Made by a program: the position numbers and the translations under genes. From Pseudomonas sp. M47T1 (GTDB taxonomy: Bacteria; Pseudomonadota; Gammaproteobacteria; Pseudomonadales; Pseudomonadaceae), in the NCBI RefSeq assembly GCF_000263855.1, contig NZ_AJWX01000018.1, positions 62,001 through 126,000 on the forward strand: DNA of 64,000 bases, written 5' to 3'. This document shows, piece by piece, positions 25,367 through 34,381 of this stretch. Each line of letters begins with the position of its first letter. The first letter of the stretch is position 1. Below the pieces are notes generated by a model. It did not search any database, was not told the origin of the DNA, and saw only the letters and a list, made by a program, of their open reading frames with translations.

Positions 25367-26119
25367 TCACGGCGGGCTGGCAGAGGCCACGCCGGTGTAG
25401 TGGTCGATCAGGCGGTCTATCTCCCCCGACATCTTCATTCGCAACAAGGTGCGCAGGATGCGTTGCACCGGTACCGCCGGGTCGTTGCGCACGTAGCAGC
25501 CCAGGGCCAGTTCCTCGACGAACGCCACCGGCTTGAGTTGCTGGTCGGGTGCCAGCGAGTGGTTGAACCAGTCCAGCGACAGTTTGTTGGTCAGGGCATA
25601 GCGGTAGCGGTGGGCTTGCAGCTTTTGCAGCACCTGGTCCTGGCTGCGGGCATCGTCACGGCTCAGCAGGCTGCTGGCGAAGCGTTGTTGCAAGGCATCA
25701 TAGGTATAGCCCAGCACGGTGCCGATGGCTTGTGGGGGTAGGGTGGCCAGGTCGACCGATTGCGCGTCGTCCGGCCGCGCCACCAGGTAATCACGCTGGG
25801 TGATCAACGGCAGGCTCCAGATGTAGTCGCCCGACAGTCCCGGCAGCCAGGACTGGGCCGTGTAGCAGCGCACGTCGACGTCGCCGCGCTCCATGGCCGC
25901 TTGCAGGCGCAGGCGGGCAATGACATGGAATTCGGCGGGCGAGCCAACCTGGCGGGCCAGGCTTTGCATCATGTCGTAGAGGATGCCCTGGGTCGGCTGG
26001 CCGTCGTGCACGTCAGCCAGGGGCATGGTCCAGCTGTCGGCGATGGAAAACCGCAGGGGTGCATCGGCTCCCAGGCATTGGCCGGCAATCAGCACCAGCG
26101 CGGTCAAGGTCAGGCGCAT
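25367..26119 (-). CDS. Periplasmic solute-binding protein, family 3 type
   Basis: A 250-residue exported protein (signal MRLTLTALVLIAGQCLGADA) resembling the two-lobed amino-acid-type binding proteins: FSIADSWTMPL at the start of lobe 1, GILYDMMQSLARQVGSP, AAMERGDVDVRCYTAQSW, and AIGTVLGYTYDAL at the lobe 2 entry. No permease or ATPase gene is nearby, so it may serve as an orphan binding protein or sensor. The ATG at 26119 has GGAGA upstream; a longer in-frame start would remove the signal peptide. Confidence 0.8.
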   Translation of the reverse strand: MRLTLTALVLIAGQCLGADAPLRFSIADSWTMPLADVHDGQPTQGILYDMMQSLARQVGSPAEFHVIARLRLQAAMERGDVDVRCYTAQSWLPGLSGDYIWSLPLITQRDYLVARPDDAQSVDLATLPPQAIGTVLGYTYDALQQRFASSLLSRDDARSQDQVLQKLQAHRYRYALTNKLSLDWFNHSLAPDQQLKPVAFVEELALGCYVRNDPAVPVQRILRTLLRMKMSGEIDRLIDHYTGVASASPP

Positions 26120-26280
26120 CGGCTTCTCCGTGCCGTAAAAACACGTACAAGCCATCAGCTTAGTCAGTATCTGCACGCCGTCATGCCCGGTCACGCAAGA
26201 TAGGCAAGCCATTGGATGCTTTTTTGCCCCTGCTCCGCTACGATTAGCGGTCTTTGGCATTCTAGTTGCGACGGTTTTCG

Positions 26281-28407
26281 ATGAGTTATCAGGTTCTTGC
26301 CCGTAAATGGCGTCCGCGCTCCTTCCGCGAAATGGTTGGCCAGACCCATGTGCTCAAGGCTCTGATCAACGCGCTGGACAACCAGCGGCTGCACCATGCC
26401 TACCTGTTTACCGGTACGCGCGGCGTGGGCAAGACCACCATCGCGCGCATCATCGCCAAGTGCGTGAACTGCGAAACCGGCATCACGTCCACGCCCTGTG
26501 GCGAGTGTTCGGTGTGCCGCGAGATCGATGAGGGCCGCTTCGTCGACCTGATCGAGATCGACGCCGCCAGCCGCACCAAGGTCGAGGACACCCGCGAGCT
26601 GCTCGACAACGTGCAGTACGCCCCTAGCCGCGGGCGCTTCAAGGTCTACCTGATCGACGAAGTGCACATGCTGTCCAGCCACTCGTTCAACGCCTTGCTG
26701 AAAACCCTGGAAGAGCCGCCGCCCTACGTCAAGTTTATCCTGGCCACCACCGACCCGCAGAAACTGCCGGCTACCATCCTGTCGCGCTGCCTGCAGTTCT
26801 CGCTGAAGAACATGACCCCGGAACGAGTGGTCGAGCACCTGAGCCATGTGCTGGGTGCCGAGAACGTGCCGTTCGAGGACGACGCCCTGTGGCTGTTGGG
26901 CCGGGCCGCCGATGGTTCCATGCGCGACGCCATGAGCCTCACCGACCAGGCCATTGCCTTCGGCGAGGGCAAGGTGCTGGCGGCCGACGTGCGCGCCATG
27001 CTCGGCACGCTGGACCACGGCCAAGTGTACGGTGTGTTGCAGGCATTGCTGGAAGGCGATGCCCGGGCACTGCTGGAGGCCGTGCGTCATCTGGCCGAGC
27101 AGGGTCCGGACTGGAACGGCGTGCTGTCGGAAATGCTTAACGTGCTGCACCGCGTGGCGGTGGCTCAGGCCCTGCCCGAGGCGGTGGACAACGGCCATGG
27201 TGACCGTGACCGCGTATTGGCGGTGGCCCAGGCGTTGCCAGCCGAAGACGTGCAGTTCTATTACCAGATGGGCCTGATCGGCCGTCGCGACCTGCCGTTG
27301 GCACCAGACCCGCGCAGCGGTTTCGAAATGGTGCTGTTGCGCATGCTGGCCTTCCGCCCTGCGGACACCGGCGACGGCCCCAGGCCGGTGCTAAAGCCGG
27401 TGGGGACCAGCCAGGCCACAGCTGAGTCCCCACAAACACTGGCTGCCGCGCCTGCCGTGGCGGCTATTGCCGCTCCAGTTCCAGTTCCAGTTCCAGCGGC
27501 GCCCCCGGCCCCAGTAGTGGCGCCGCCAGCAGAGCCTGAACCCCTGGCTGCGGTAGTCCCGCGTGCGCCAGAGCCCCAGCCTGAACCGCAGCCCCAGGCG
27601 CAAGCAGAACCTGCGCCCGCGCCGGCCGTGGCCGAGGTGGACCTGCCGTGGAATGAACCGGCACCCATCGAGCCGCCCCCGGCACCGCAGGTCGAGCCCG
27701 ACCCGCAGCCAGTAGCCATGGACGAACCTGTGCTGGACGTGGTGGCCGAGCAGCCCGACCTCACCCCCATGCCCACGCCGGTACCGGCCAGCGCCGTGCC
27801 GCCCGCGCCGCAGGTGCAAACCCCGCCCATCGAATACGTGCCCGCCGGCATGGACCGCGATGACGAGCCACCGCTGGACGAAGATTATTACGAGGCGGAC
27901 ATCGACACCGCTTCCTACAGCTACCTGGACGAACTGGCCAGCGAAAGCGTGCCTGAACCGGTAGCCGAACCCGAACCGCTGCCGGCCTCCCAGCCGGCCA
28001 CCGGCCTGGCCCTGCAATGGCTGGAGCTGTTCCCGAAACTGCCGATTTCCGGCATGACCGGCAGCATCGCCGCCAACTGCAGCCTGATTGCCGTGGACGG
28101 CGATCACTGGCTGCTGCACCTGGACCCGGGCCACAGCGCGCTGTTCAACGCCACCCAGCAGCGCCGCCTCAACGATGCCCTGAACCAGTACCATGGCCGG
28201 ACGTTGACGATTACCATCGAGCTGATCCGACCCGAGCAGGAGACCCCGGCCCAGGCAGCCTCTCGTCGGCGGTCCGAGCGCCAGGGCGAGGCTGAGGCTT
28301 CAATCCACAGTGACCCGTTCATCCAGCAGATGGTCCGGCAGTTCGGCGCGGTGGTGCGTGAGGATACTATTGAACCTGTCGATGCCCTGGTCAGCCAGGG
28401 CCAGTAA
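26281..28407 (+). CDS. dnaX: DNA polymerase III subunit tau (and gamma)
   Basis: DnaX is the clamp-loader ATPase that also bridges the replicative polymerases and helicase. The 708-residue product starts MSYQVLARKWRPRSFREMVG. It shows Walker A GTRGVGKTTIA near residue 43, a four-cysteine zinc module (CVNC ... CGECSVC), Walker B VYLIDEVHML, and the SRC motif ILSRCLQF. Residues ~380-570 form a Pro/Ala/Glu-rich linker, followed by the tau C-terminal domain. No A AAA AAG slippery site of the E. coli kind is visible. ybaB follows at 72 bp, as usual. Confidence 0.96.
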   Translation: MSYQVLARKWRPRSFREMVGQTHVLKALINALDNQRLHHAYLFTGTRGVGKTTIARIIAKCVNCETGITSTPCGECSVCREIDEGRFVDLIEIDAASRTKVEDTRELLDNVQYAPSRGRFKVYLIDEVHMLSSHSFNALLKTLEEPPPYVKFILATTDPQKLPATILSRCLQFSLKNMTPERVVEHLSHVLGAENVPFEDDALWLLGRAADGSMRDAMSLTDQAIAFGEGKVLAADVRAMLGTLDHGQVYGVLQALLEGDARALLEAVRHLAEQGPDWNGVLSEMLNVLHRVAVAQALPEAVDNGHGDRDRVLAVAQALPAEDVQFYYQMGLIGRRDLPLAPDPRSGFEMVLLRMLAFRPADTGDGPRPVLKPVGTSQATAESPQTLAAAPAVAAIAAPVPVPVPAAPPAPVVAPPAEPEPLAAVVPRAPEPQPEPQPQAQAEPAPAPAVAEVDLPWNEPAPIEPPPAPQVEPDPQPVAMDEPVLDVVAEQPDLTPMPTPVPASAVPPAPQVQTPPIEYVPAGMDRDDEPPLDEDYYEADIDTASYSYLDELASESVPEPVAEPEPLPASQPATGLALQWLELFPKLPISGMTGSIAANCSLIAVDGDHWLLHLDPGHSALFNATQQRRLNDALNQYHGRTLTITIELIRPEQETPAQAASRRRSERQGEAEASIHSDPFIQQMVRQFGAVVREDTIEPVDALVSQGQ

Positions 28408-28479
28408 CCCGTTAACCACGCGCAGCGCGCTTTGTATGGGCGCTGCGCGGCAAACCAAACAACCGATGAGGTGATCCCC

Positions 28480-28806
28480 ATGATGAAAGGTGGCATGGCC
28501 GGCCTGATGAAGCAGGCACAGCAGATGCAAGACAAAATGGCCAAGATGCAGGAAGAACTGGCCAACGCCGAAGTGACCGGTCAATCCGGCGCGGGTCTGG
28601 TCAGCGTGATCATGACCGGCCGTCACGACGTCAAGCGCATCAGCCTGGACGACAGCCTGATGCAGGAAGACAAGGAAGTGCTGGAAGACCTGATCGCCGC
28701 CGCCGTCAACGACGCGGTGCGCAAGATCGAAGCCAACAGCCAGGAAAAAATGGGCGGCATGACCGCTGGCATGCAACTGCCACCGGGCTTCAAGATGCCG
28801 TTCTAA
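28480..28806 (+). CDS. ybaB: Nucleoid-associated protein, YbaB/EbfC family
   Basis: A 108-residue small DNA-binding protein conserved between dnaX and recR in most bacteria. It reads MMKGGMAGLMKQAQQMQDKM, then VSVIMTGRHDVKRISLDDSL, and ends GMQLPPGFKMPF, all family hallmarks. AGGTG lies just before the double ATG. YbaB dimers bind DNA and affect its organisation; the exact role is unsettled. Unusually, recR does not follow directly: an oxidoreductase gene lies between. Confidence 0.93.
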   Translation: MMKGGMAGLMKQAQQMQDKMAKMQEELANAEVTGQSGAGLVSVIMTGRHDVKRISLDDSLMQEDKEVLEDLIAAAVNDAVRKIEANSQEKMGGMTAGMQLPPGFKMPF

Positions 28807-28865
28807 GGCAGCTTGTGTTGCACCCAATGCCAGGCTAATGCCTGGCATTGCTGTTTCTGGCCCTT

Positions 28866-28930
28866 GTGGGAGCTGGCTTGCCAGCGAGCTGTTGGGGTTC
28901 CCAAAAATTCGCTGGCAAGCCAGCTCCCAC
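28866..28930. repeat. REPIN: perfect 21 bp inverted repeat
   Basis: GTGGGAGCTGGCTTGCCAGCG (28866-28886) and its exact complement (28910-28930). This is the GTGGGAGCTGGC class, distinct from the GTGGGAGCGGGC class. It could also act as a terminator after ybaB. Confidence 0.85.
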
Positions 28931-28994
28931 AGGAACATCGTTGGGCGTGATAGGGTCTGCATCTGTACTGCCCTCTATCAAGGAGTCCATCCCG

Positions 28995-30029
28995 ATGTCC
29001 CAGGACCTCACCCTTAACCAGCGCATTGTGCTGGTTTCGCGCCCCAAGGGCGCGCCTACCCCCGAGAACTTCCGCCTGGAGCGCGTGGCGTTGCCGGACC
29101 TGAACGACGGCGAAGTGCTGTTGCGCACGCTGTACCTGTCGCTGGACCCGTACATGCGCGGCCGCATGAGCGATGCGCCGTCCTACGCCGCGCCGGTGCA
29201 GATCGACGAAGTGATGACCGGCGGCGCGGTCAGCGTGGTCGAACAGTCGCGCCATCCCAAGTACCAGGTGGGCGACCAAGTGGTGGGCATGACCGGCTGG
29301 CAGAGCCACAGCATTTCCAACGGCGACGACCTGATCGTGCTGCCCGCCGGCATCCCCAACCCGTCCCTGGCGCTGGGCGTGCTGGGCATGCCCGGCATGA
29401 CCGCCTACATGGGCCTTACGCACATCGGCCAACCCAAGGCCGGTGAGACCTTGGTGGTCGCCGCAGCGTCCGGTGCCGTCGGCTCGGTGGTGGGCCAGGT
29501 GGCCAAGCTCAAGGGCCTGAAGGTGGTGGGCGTGGCCGGTGGCGCTGACAAGTGCCGCTACGTGGTCGACGAACTGGGCTTCGATGCCTGCCTGGACCAC
29601 AAGTCGCCCACCTTCGCCCAGGACCTGGCCAAGGCCTGTGACAAAGGCATCGACATTTATTTCGAGAACGTTGGCGGCGCCGTGTTCGAGGCAGTGATGC
29701 CGTTGCTCAACCCCTGCGCACGCATCCCGGTGTGCGGGCTGATTGCCCAGTACAACGCCACCGAACTGCCGCCAGGCCCCGACCGTTTGTCATTGCTGCC
29801 GCGCTTGCTGCTGACCAAGCGCATTCGCATGCAAGGCTTCATCGTGTTCGACGACTTCGGCGACCGCCAGGCCGAATTCATCGCGGCCATGCTGCCGTGG
29901 GTGCGCGACGGCAAGGTGCGCTTCCGTGAAGACGTGGTAGAGGGGCTGGAGAACGCCCCCCAAGCCTTCATCGGCCTGCTGCAGGGGCGCAATTTCGGCA
30001 AGCTGGTGGTCAAAGTGTCAGAGGCGTGA
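28995..30029 (+). CDS. NADP-dependent oxidoreductase, MDR family (CurA-like)
   Basis: A 344-residue zinc-independent medium-chain dehydrogenase/reductase. The start MSQDLTLNQRIVLVSRPKGA and PYMRGRMSD are typical of the leukotriene B4 dehydrogenase/CurA group. The Rossmann motif is AAASGAVGSVVGQVAKLKG. The end GRNFGKLVVKVSE also fits. Such enzymes reduce activated double bonds in enones, alkenals or curcumin. AGGAG lies 10 bases before the ATG. It sits between ybaB and recR on the same strand. Confidence 0.9.
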   Translation: MSQDLTLNQRIVLVSRPKGAPTPENFRLERVALPDLNDGEVLLRTLYLSLDPYMRGRMSDAPSYAAPVQIDEVMTGGAVSVVEQSRHPKYQVGDQVVGMTGWQSHSISNGDDLIVLPAGIPNPSLALGVLGMPGMTAYMGLTHIGQPKAGETLVVAAASGAVGSVVGQVAKLKGLKVVGVAGGADKCRYVVDELGFDACLDHKSPTFAQDLAKACDKGIDIYFENVGGAVFEAVMPLLNPCARIPVCGLIAQYNATELPPGPDRLSLLPRLLLTKRIRMQGFIVFDDFGDRQAEFIAAMLPWVRDGKVRFREDVVEGLENAPQAFIGLLQGRNFGKLVVKVSEA

Positions 30030-30095
30030 GCATTTGACGCCACCCGGAGGCGCGGGTATAAACCGCGTCTCGTTGTTTTTGTCAGGCATTTACCC

Positions 30096-30698
30096 ATGAG
30101 CTTCAGCCCACTGATCCGCCAACTGATCGATGCCCTGCGCACCCTGCCGGGCGTGGGCCAGAAAACCGCCCAGCGCATGGCGCTGCAACTGCTGGAGCGC
30201 GACCGCAGCGGCGGTACCCGGCTGGCCCAGGCGTTGAGCCAGGCCATGGAGGGTGTGGGCCACTGTCGCCAGTGCCGCACCCTGACAGAAGAAGAATTGT
30301 GCCCGCAATGTGCCGACCATCGCCGTGACGACAGCCTGCTGTGCGTGGTGGAAGGCCCGACGGACGTGTACGCGGTAGAGCAGACGGGTTATCGCGGTCG
30401 TTACTTCGTGCTCAAGGGGCACTTGTCGCCGCTCGACGGCCTGGGGCCAGAGGCCATCGGCATCCCGCAACTGATGGCGCGGATCGAAGCGCAGGGCAGC
30501 TTCACCGAAGTGATCCTGGCCACCAACCCTACGGTTGAAGGCGAAGCCACGGCGCATTACATCGCCCAGTTGCTCAACAGCAAAGGCCTGACCGCCTCGC
30601 GCATCGCCCATGGCGTGCCGTTGGGTGGCGAGCTGGACATGGTCGACGGCGGCACGCTGGCGCACTCGTTTGCCGGGCGCAAGCCAATTTCCTTGTAG
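30096..30698 (+). CDS. recR: Recombination protein RecR
   Basis: RecR works with RecF/RecO to load RecA onto gaps. The 200-residue product has the N-terminal HhH (LIDALRTLPGVGQKTAQRMA), a four-Cys zinc finger (HCRQCRTLTEEELCPQC), and a Toprim domain (LLCVVEGPTDVYAVEQTGY ... LATNPTVEGEATAHYI). Length is standard. It is 66 bp after the oxidoreductase gene. Confidence 0.96.
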   Translation: MSFSPLIRQLIDALRTLPGVGQKTAQRMALQLLERDRSGGTRLAQALSQAMEGVGHCRQCRTLTEEELCPQCADHRRDDSLLCVVEGPTDVYAVEQTGYRGRYFVLKGHLSPLDGLGPEAIGIPQLMARIEAQGSFTEVILATNPTVEGEATAHYIAQLLNSKGLTASRIAHGVPLGGELDMVDGGTLAHSFAGRKPISL

Positions 30699-30749
30699 CC
30701 TTGCAGGCCTGAGGGGGCGGGCTACTGTAGCGGCGCGTGCCGCAACTGT

Positions 30750-30841
30750 TTTTGTGGGAGCGGGCTCTGCCCGCGAAGGCAGCACCGCGAAACGCCAGAG
30801 AGTCGCAGGTGTTCTTTTCGCGGGCAGAGCCGCTCCCACAA
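30750..30841. repeat. REPIN between recR and apt
   Basis: Two facing REP cores: TGTGGGAGCGGGCTCTGCCC near 30751-30775 and its complement near 30817-30841. They separate converging recR and apt and may terminate both. Confidence 0.8.
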
Positions 30842-30852
30842 AAAAACAGCGT

Positions 30853-31401
30853 TTACATGTCGGTCAACGCAAAGCTGGTCAGGCAGAACGTCGCGATACC
30901 CATGTCTTCCAGGCGCTGAGAGCCCATGAGCTGCGGCAGGTCGATGATGGCGGCGGCTTCATGCACCCGCGCGCCCATGCGGCGCACCAGGTTGGCGGCG
31001 GCGATCAGGGTGCCACCGGTGGCGATCAGGTCGTCGAACAGAATCACCGAGTCACCTTCGCACAGGCTGTCGGCGTGCACTTCCAGAAAGGCCTCGCCGT
31101 ATTCGGTCTTGTAGCCTTCGGCCAGCACGTCGGCCGGCAGCTTGCCCTGCTTGCGGAACAGAATCAGCGGCTTGTTCAGCTCATGGGCAACGATGGAACC
31201 AATCAGGAAACCACGGGCGTCCATGGCGCCGATGTGGCTGAAGTCGGCATCGATGTAGCGGTGCACGAAACTGTCGATCACCATGCGCAGCGCCTTGGGC
31301 GACTGGAACAGCGGGGTGATGTCGCGGAAGATCACACCGGGTTTCGGGAAGTCCACGACGGGGCGGATCAGGGATTTGAAGCTGAAGGTGTCGATAACCA
31401 T
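30853..31401 (-). CDS. apt: Adenine phosphoribosyltransferase
   Basis: Apt salvages adenine to AMP with PRPP. The 182-residue product has the N-terminal IRPVVDFPKPGVIFRDITPL and the PRPP loop VILFDDLIATGGTLIAA. Length and motifs are normal. It lies next to anr on the same strand, 65 bp downstream of it. Confidence 0.95.
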   Translation of the reverse strand: MVIDTFSFKSLIRPVVDFPKPGVIFRDITPLFQSPKALRMVIDSFVHRYIDADFSHIGAMDARGFLIGSIVAHELNKPLILFRKQGKLPADVLAEGYKTEYGEAFLEVHADSLCEGDSVILFDDLIATGGTLIAAANLVRRMGARVHEAAAIIDLPQLMGSQRLEDMGIATFCLTSFALTDM

Positions 31402-31466
31402 CGTGGGTGTGTCCTGGCAGGCAAAATATGCCCGCCAGTATACCTGTTCGATCGGTCAGGTCGAAC

Positions 31467-32201
31467 TCAGGCTTCCAGGCTGCCGCCGGCCAGGGCGCAC
31501 AGCTGGATAGGGTCCAGGATATGGATTTCCTTGCCTTCGGCGGCGATCAGCTGGTTCTGCTGGAAGCGCGTGAACACGCGGGACACTGTCTCCACGGCCA
31601 GGCCCAGGTAGTTACCGATTTCGTTGCGGGACATGCTCAGGCGGAACTGATTGGCCGAGAAGCCGCGCGCACGGAAACGCGCCGACAGGTTGACCAGGAA
31701 GGTGGCGATCCGTTCGTCGGCGGTTTTCTTCGACAACAGCAACATCATCTGCTGGTCATCGCGAATTTCCCGGCTCATCACCCGCATGAGTTGGCGGCGC
31801 AACTGTGGCAGTTGCACGCTCAATTCGTCCAGGCGTTCAAATGGAATCTCGCACACCGAAGTGGTTTCCTGCGCCTGGGCGGTCACTGGGTAGGCCTCGG
31901 TGTCCATGCCCGACAGCCCCACCAATTCGCTGGGCAGGTGGAAACCGGTGATTTGCTCTTCGCCGGCATCGCTGAGGCTGAAGGTTTTCAGCGCGCCGGA
32001 ACGTACGGCGTACACCGAATTGAAGCGGTCGCCCTGGCGGAACAGGTATTCGCCTTTCTTCAACGGACGCCCGCGCTTGACGATTTCGTCCAGGGCGTCC
32101 ATGTCTTCCAGGTTCAGCGACAAGGGCAGGCACAGCGGTGCCAGGCTGCAATCCTTGCAGTGCGCCTGAGTGACAGTGCGTACTTTGACTGGCTCGGACA
32201 T
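31467..32201 (-). CDS. anr: Oxygen-responsive regulator Anr (FNR family)
   Basis: Anr is the FNR-type regulator that binds a 4Fe-4S cluster and activates low-oxygen genes at TTGATNNNNATCAA sites. The 244-residue product has the cluster cysteines at residues 15, 18 and 24 (HCKDCSLAPLC) and 117 (TSVCEIPF), the cyclic-nucleotide-type barrel (YLFRQGDRFNSVYAVRSGAL) and the recognition helix SRNEIGNYLGLAVETVSRVF with the E..SR contacts. Start ATG at 32201 begins MSEPVKVRTVTQAHC. It neighbours hemN and the cbb3 oxidase genes, both typical Anr-linked functions. Confidence 0.95.
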   Translation of the reverse strand: MSEPVKVRTVTQAHCKDCSLAPLCLPLSLNLEDMDALDEIVKRGRPLKKGEYLFRQGDRFNSVYAVRSGALKTFSLSDAGEEQITGFHLPSELVGLSGMDTEAYPVTAQAQETTSVCEIPFERLDELSVQLPQLRRQLMRVMSREIRDDQQMMLLLSKKTADERIATFLVNLSARFRARGFSANQFRLSMSRNEIGNYLGLAVETVSRVFTRFQQNQLIAAEGKEIHILDPIQLCALAGGSLEA

Positions 32202-32354
32202 CAATTCAAATCCTTTGGTAAAACACACAATTACTGTAAGGGTACGCCTTTGAAACGGATGAGACCAGCCGCGCTTTAGTCGCAGAGTGGCGCTCAAGAA
32301 ATTTATTTCAGAGTCGATACAAATGTCACCACGCCTTGCGCACGGAGCACCGCG

Positions 32355-32813
32355 ATGCTGACTTTCGACCCCCGTACCACGCCGACGACCGGTCAATGGC
32401 AGATTCATGACAATAATCCGCAACCCGCAGCCAGCCATGATGGCACGGAGCCGGCAGCGGATTCGGCCGTCAGCGTTACCCTCTCGGCGGCGGGCATGAG
32501 CCAGGCCACGCAGCAAAGTAACAATAAGGACATAGAAGATAGCGGCCTGCCGCCGACCCTTCAGCAAACGCTGAAAATCATCCGCCAGTTGAAGAAGCAA
32601 TTGGCCGATAAAATGGCCGAACTGCAGGCCCTGGCCAGTGACAAGAACCTGACCGCCCAACAGCGCCAGGCGCGCATGGCGGCGCTGCAAACCGCGATCA
32701 ACGCCATCAACGCCGCGATGATCATTGCCACGGCCAGCCTGGCCAAGAGCATGAAGGAGCTGAATTTATCACCGGAGCAGGTGATCAAGGTCGGCGCGCT
32801 CGCCGCCCAGTAG
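32355..32813 (+). CDS. Hypothetical helical protein
   Basis: A 152-residue soluble protein. The first ~60 residues are low-complexity and Pro/Thr/Ser/Asn-rich. The rest is a strong helical, coiled-coil-like stretch (LQQTLKIIRQLKKQLADKMA ... QRQARMAALQTAINAINAAMI). No domain is recognised. CGGAG lies before the ATG. It is divergent from anr and followed by a REPIN. Confidence 0.7.
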   Translation: MLTFDPRTTPTTGQWQIHDNNPQPAASHDGTEPAADSAVSVTLSAAGMSQATQQSNNKDIEDSGLPPTLQQTLKIIRQLKKQLADKMAELQALASDKNLTAQQRQARMAALQTAINAINAAMIIATASLAKSMKELNLSPEQVIKVGALAAQ

Positions 32814-32818
32814 CACGT

Positions 32819-32906
32819 TGTGGGAGCGGGCTCTGCCCGCGAACAGGCAACCGCGCGGCAACAGCATGCTCGCGGCGTGTTCTTTGCGGGTAGTACCCGC
32901 TCCCAC
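32819..32906. repeat. REPIN between the helical protein and hemN
   Basis: TGTGGGAGCGGGCTCTGCCC (from 32819) faces a diverged complement ending CTCCCAC at 32906. Confidence 0.75.
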
Positions 32907-32916
32907 GGTTGGTGTG

Positions 32917-34299
32917 TCAGATCACCCGGGAAAAGCGTTGCAGGTTCTGCAGTTCCAGGTGGGCATCGAACAGCATGCACACCGAGCGCACCAACAGCCT
33001 CCCTACCGGTTTTACGCGAATGCCCACCTCGTCCAGCTCGATCAGCCCGTCAGCCCGCAGCGCCTGCAATTGCGGCCAGACCGCAGCAAAGTAACCCCGA
33101 AACTCAATGCCGAAACGCTGCTCGACCGTGGCGAAATCCAGCTCGAAATGGCAGATCAACTGGTGGATCACCGCCCGGCGCAGGCGGTCGTCGGCGTCGC
33201 AGTTCAGCCCCCGGGCGGTGGCCAGTTGTGCGCCGGCCAGGGCGGCCTGGTATTCGTTGAGGTCGCTACTGTTCTGGCTGTAAAGGTCGCCCACCTGGCT
33301 GATGGCCGATACGCCCAGGCCAATCAGGTCGCAGTGGCCATGGGTGGTATAGCCCTGGAAGTTGCGTTGCAACTGGCCTTCTTCCTGGGCGATGGCGAGG
33401 TCGTCGTCGGGCAGGGCGAAATGGTCCATGCCGATGTAGCGATAGCCGGCCGCGGTCAGTTGCTCGATGGTGCGCTTGAGCATCTGCAGTTTCACCCCCG
33501 GCGGCGGCAATTCCACGTGGTCGATGCGGCGCTGGGGCATGAACCGTTCCGGCAGGTGGGCATAGTTGAACACCGACAACCGGTCGGGCTGCAACTGGAT
33601 GACTTCTTCCACGGTGCGGGCGAAGCCCTCCACCGTCTGCCGTGGCAGGCCGTAGATCAGGTCCAGGTTCACCGAGCGGTATTGCAGGGTGCGCGCGGCC
33701 TCAATGATGGCGCGGGTTTCCTCAAGGCTTTGCAGGCGGTTGACGGCGCGTTGCACCTGCGGATCTAGATCCTGCACGCCGATGCTGACCCGGTTGAAGC
33801 CCAGCTCGCGCAGCAGGCCCATGGTTGACCAGTCCGCTTCGCGCGGGTCGATCTCGATGCCGTAGTCGCCGCCATCATCAATGCGCAGGTTGAAGTGGCT
33901 GCGCAGGCTGGCCATCAGTTGGCGCAGTTCGTCATGGCTGAGGAACGTCGGTGTGCCGCCGCCCAGGTGCAGTTGCTGCACGGTCTGGCGGGGGTCCAGG
34001 TGGCAGGCGATCAGTTGGATCTCCTGTTCCAGGCGTTGCAGGTAGGGCTGGGCGCGGCCGCGATCCTTGGTGATGACCTTGTTGCAGGCGCAGTAGTAGC
34101 AAATGTGCGCGCAGAACGGCAGGTGCACATACAGCGACAGCGGGCGCAAGGCCTTGCGGCTGTCTCGCAGCGCATGCAGCAGGTCGAACGAGCCGACCTG
34201 GTTGTTGAATTGAACCGCAGTGGGGTAGGACGTGTAACGCGGGCCGGGCTGATCATGGCGGCGGATCAGCTCATCGTCCCAGGCAAGGGTATCGAGCAT
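32917..34299 (-). CDS. hemN: Oxygen-independent coproporphyrinogen III oxidase
   Basis: HemN is the radical-SAM enzyme that makes protoporphyrinogen IX without oxygen, needed for haem synthesis at low O2. The 460-residue product has the cluster motif at Cys63, Cys67, Cys70 with Cys72 (FCAHICYYCACN), the GGGTPTFL motif, and the HemN C-terminal domain. The ATG is preceded by GGGGGA. An Anr-box lies 62-75 bp upstream. It is located beside the cbb3 oxidase assembly genes, which need its haem. Confidence 0.95.
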   Translation of the reverse strand: MLDTLAWDDELIRRHDQPGPRYTSYPTAVQFNNQVGSFDLLHALRDSRKALRPLSLYVHLPFCAHICYYCACNKVITKDRGRAQPYLQRLEQEIQLIACHLDPRQTVQQLHLGGGTPTFLSHDELRQLMASLRSHFNLRIDDGGDYGIEIDPREADWSTMGLLRELGFNRVSIGVQDLDPQVQRAVNRLQSLEETRAIIEAARTLQYRSVNLDLIYGLPRQTVEGFARTVEEVIQLQPDRLSVFNYAHLPERFMPQRRIDHVELPPPGVKLQMLKRTIEQLTAAGYRYIGMDHFALPDDDLAIAQEEGQLQRNFQGYTTHGHCDLIGLGVSAISQVGDLYSQNSSDLNEYQAALAGAQLATARGLNCDADDRLRRAVIHQLICHFELDFATVEQRFGIEFRGYFAAVWPQLQALRADGLIELDEVGIRVKPVGRLLVRSVCMLFDAHLELQNLQRFSRVI

Positions 34300-34360
34300 G
34301 CGGGTTTCCCCCGGTTGGCGTGCATGCTGGCCAGTCTAAGGGAGGCGGCGATATTCGTTA

Positions 34361-34374
34361 TTGACGTGCATCAA
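34361..34374 (-). promoter_or_regulatory. Anr/FNR box upstream of hemN
   Basis: TTGACGTGCATCAA fits TTGATNNNNATCAA with one mismatch. Its centre is about 68 bp before the hemN ATG, consistent with a class II activated promoter with a short leader. Confidence 0.75.
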
Positions 34375-34381
34375 GGGCTGG

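Noticed and set aside
26281..28407. Programmed frameshift in dnaX to make gamma
   Set aside because: No A AAA AAG slippery heptamer with a stem-loop was seen in the expected region.
31467..32690. Longer start for anr, extending about 160 codons upstream
   Set aside because: The extension overlaps the divergent helical-protein gene; the ATG at 32201 gives the standard Anr N terminus.
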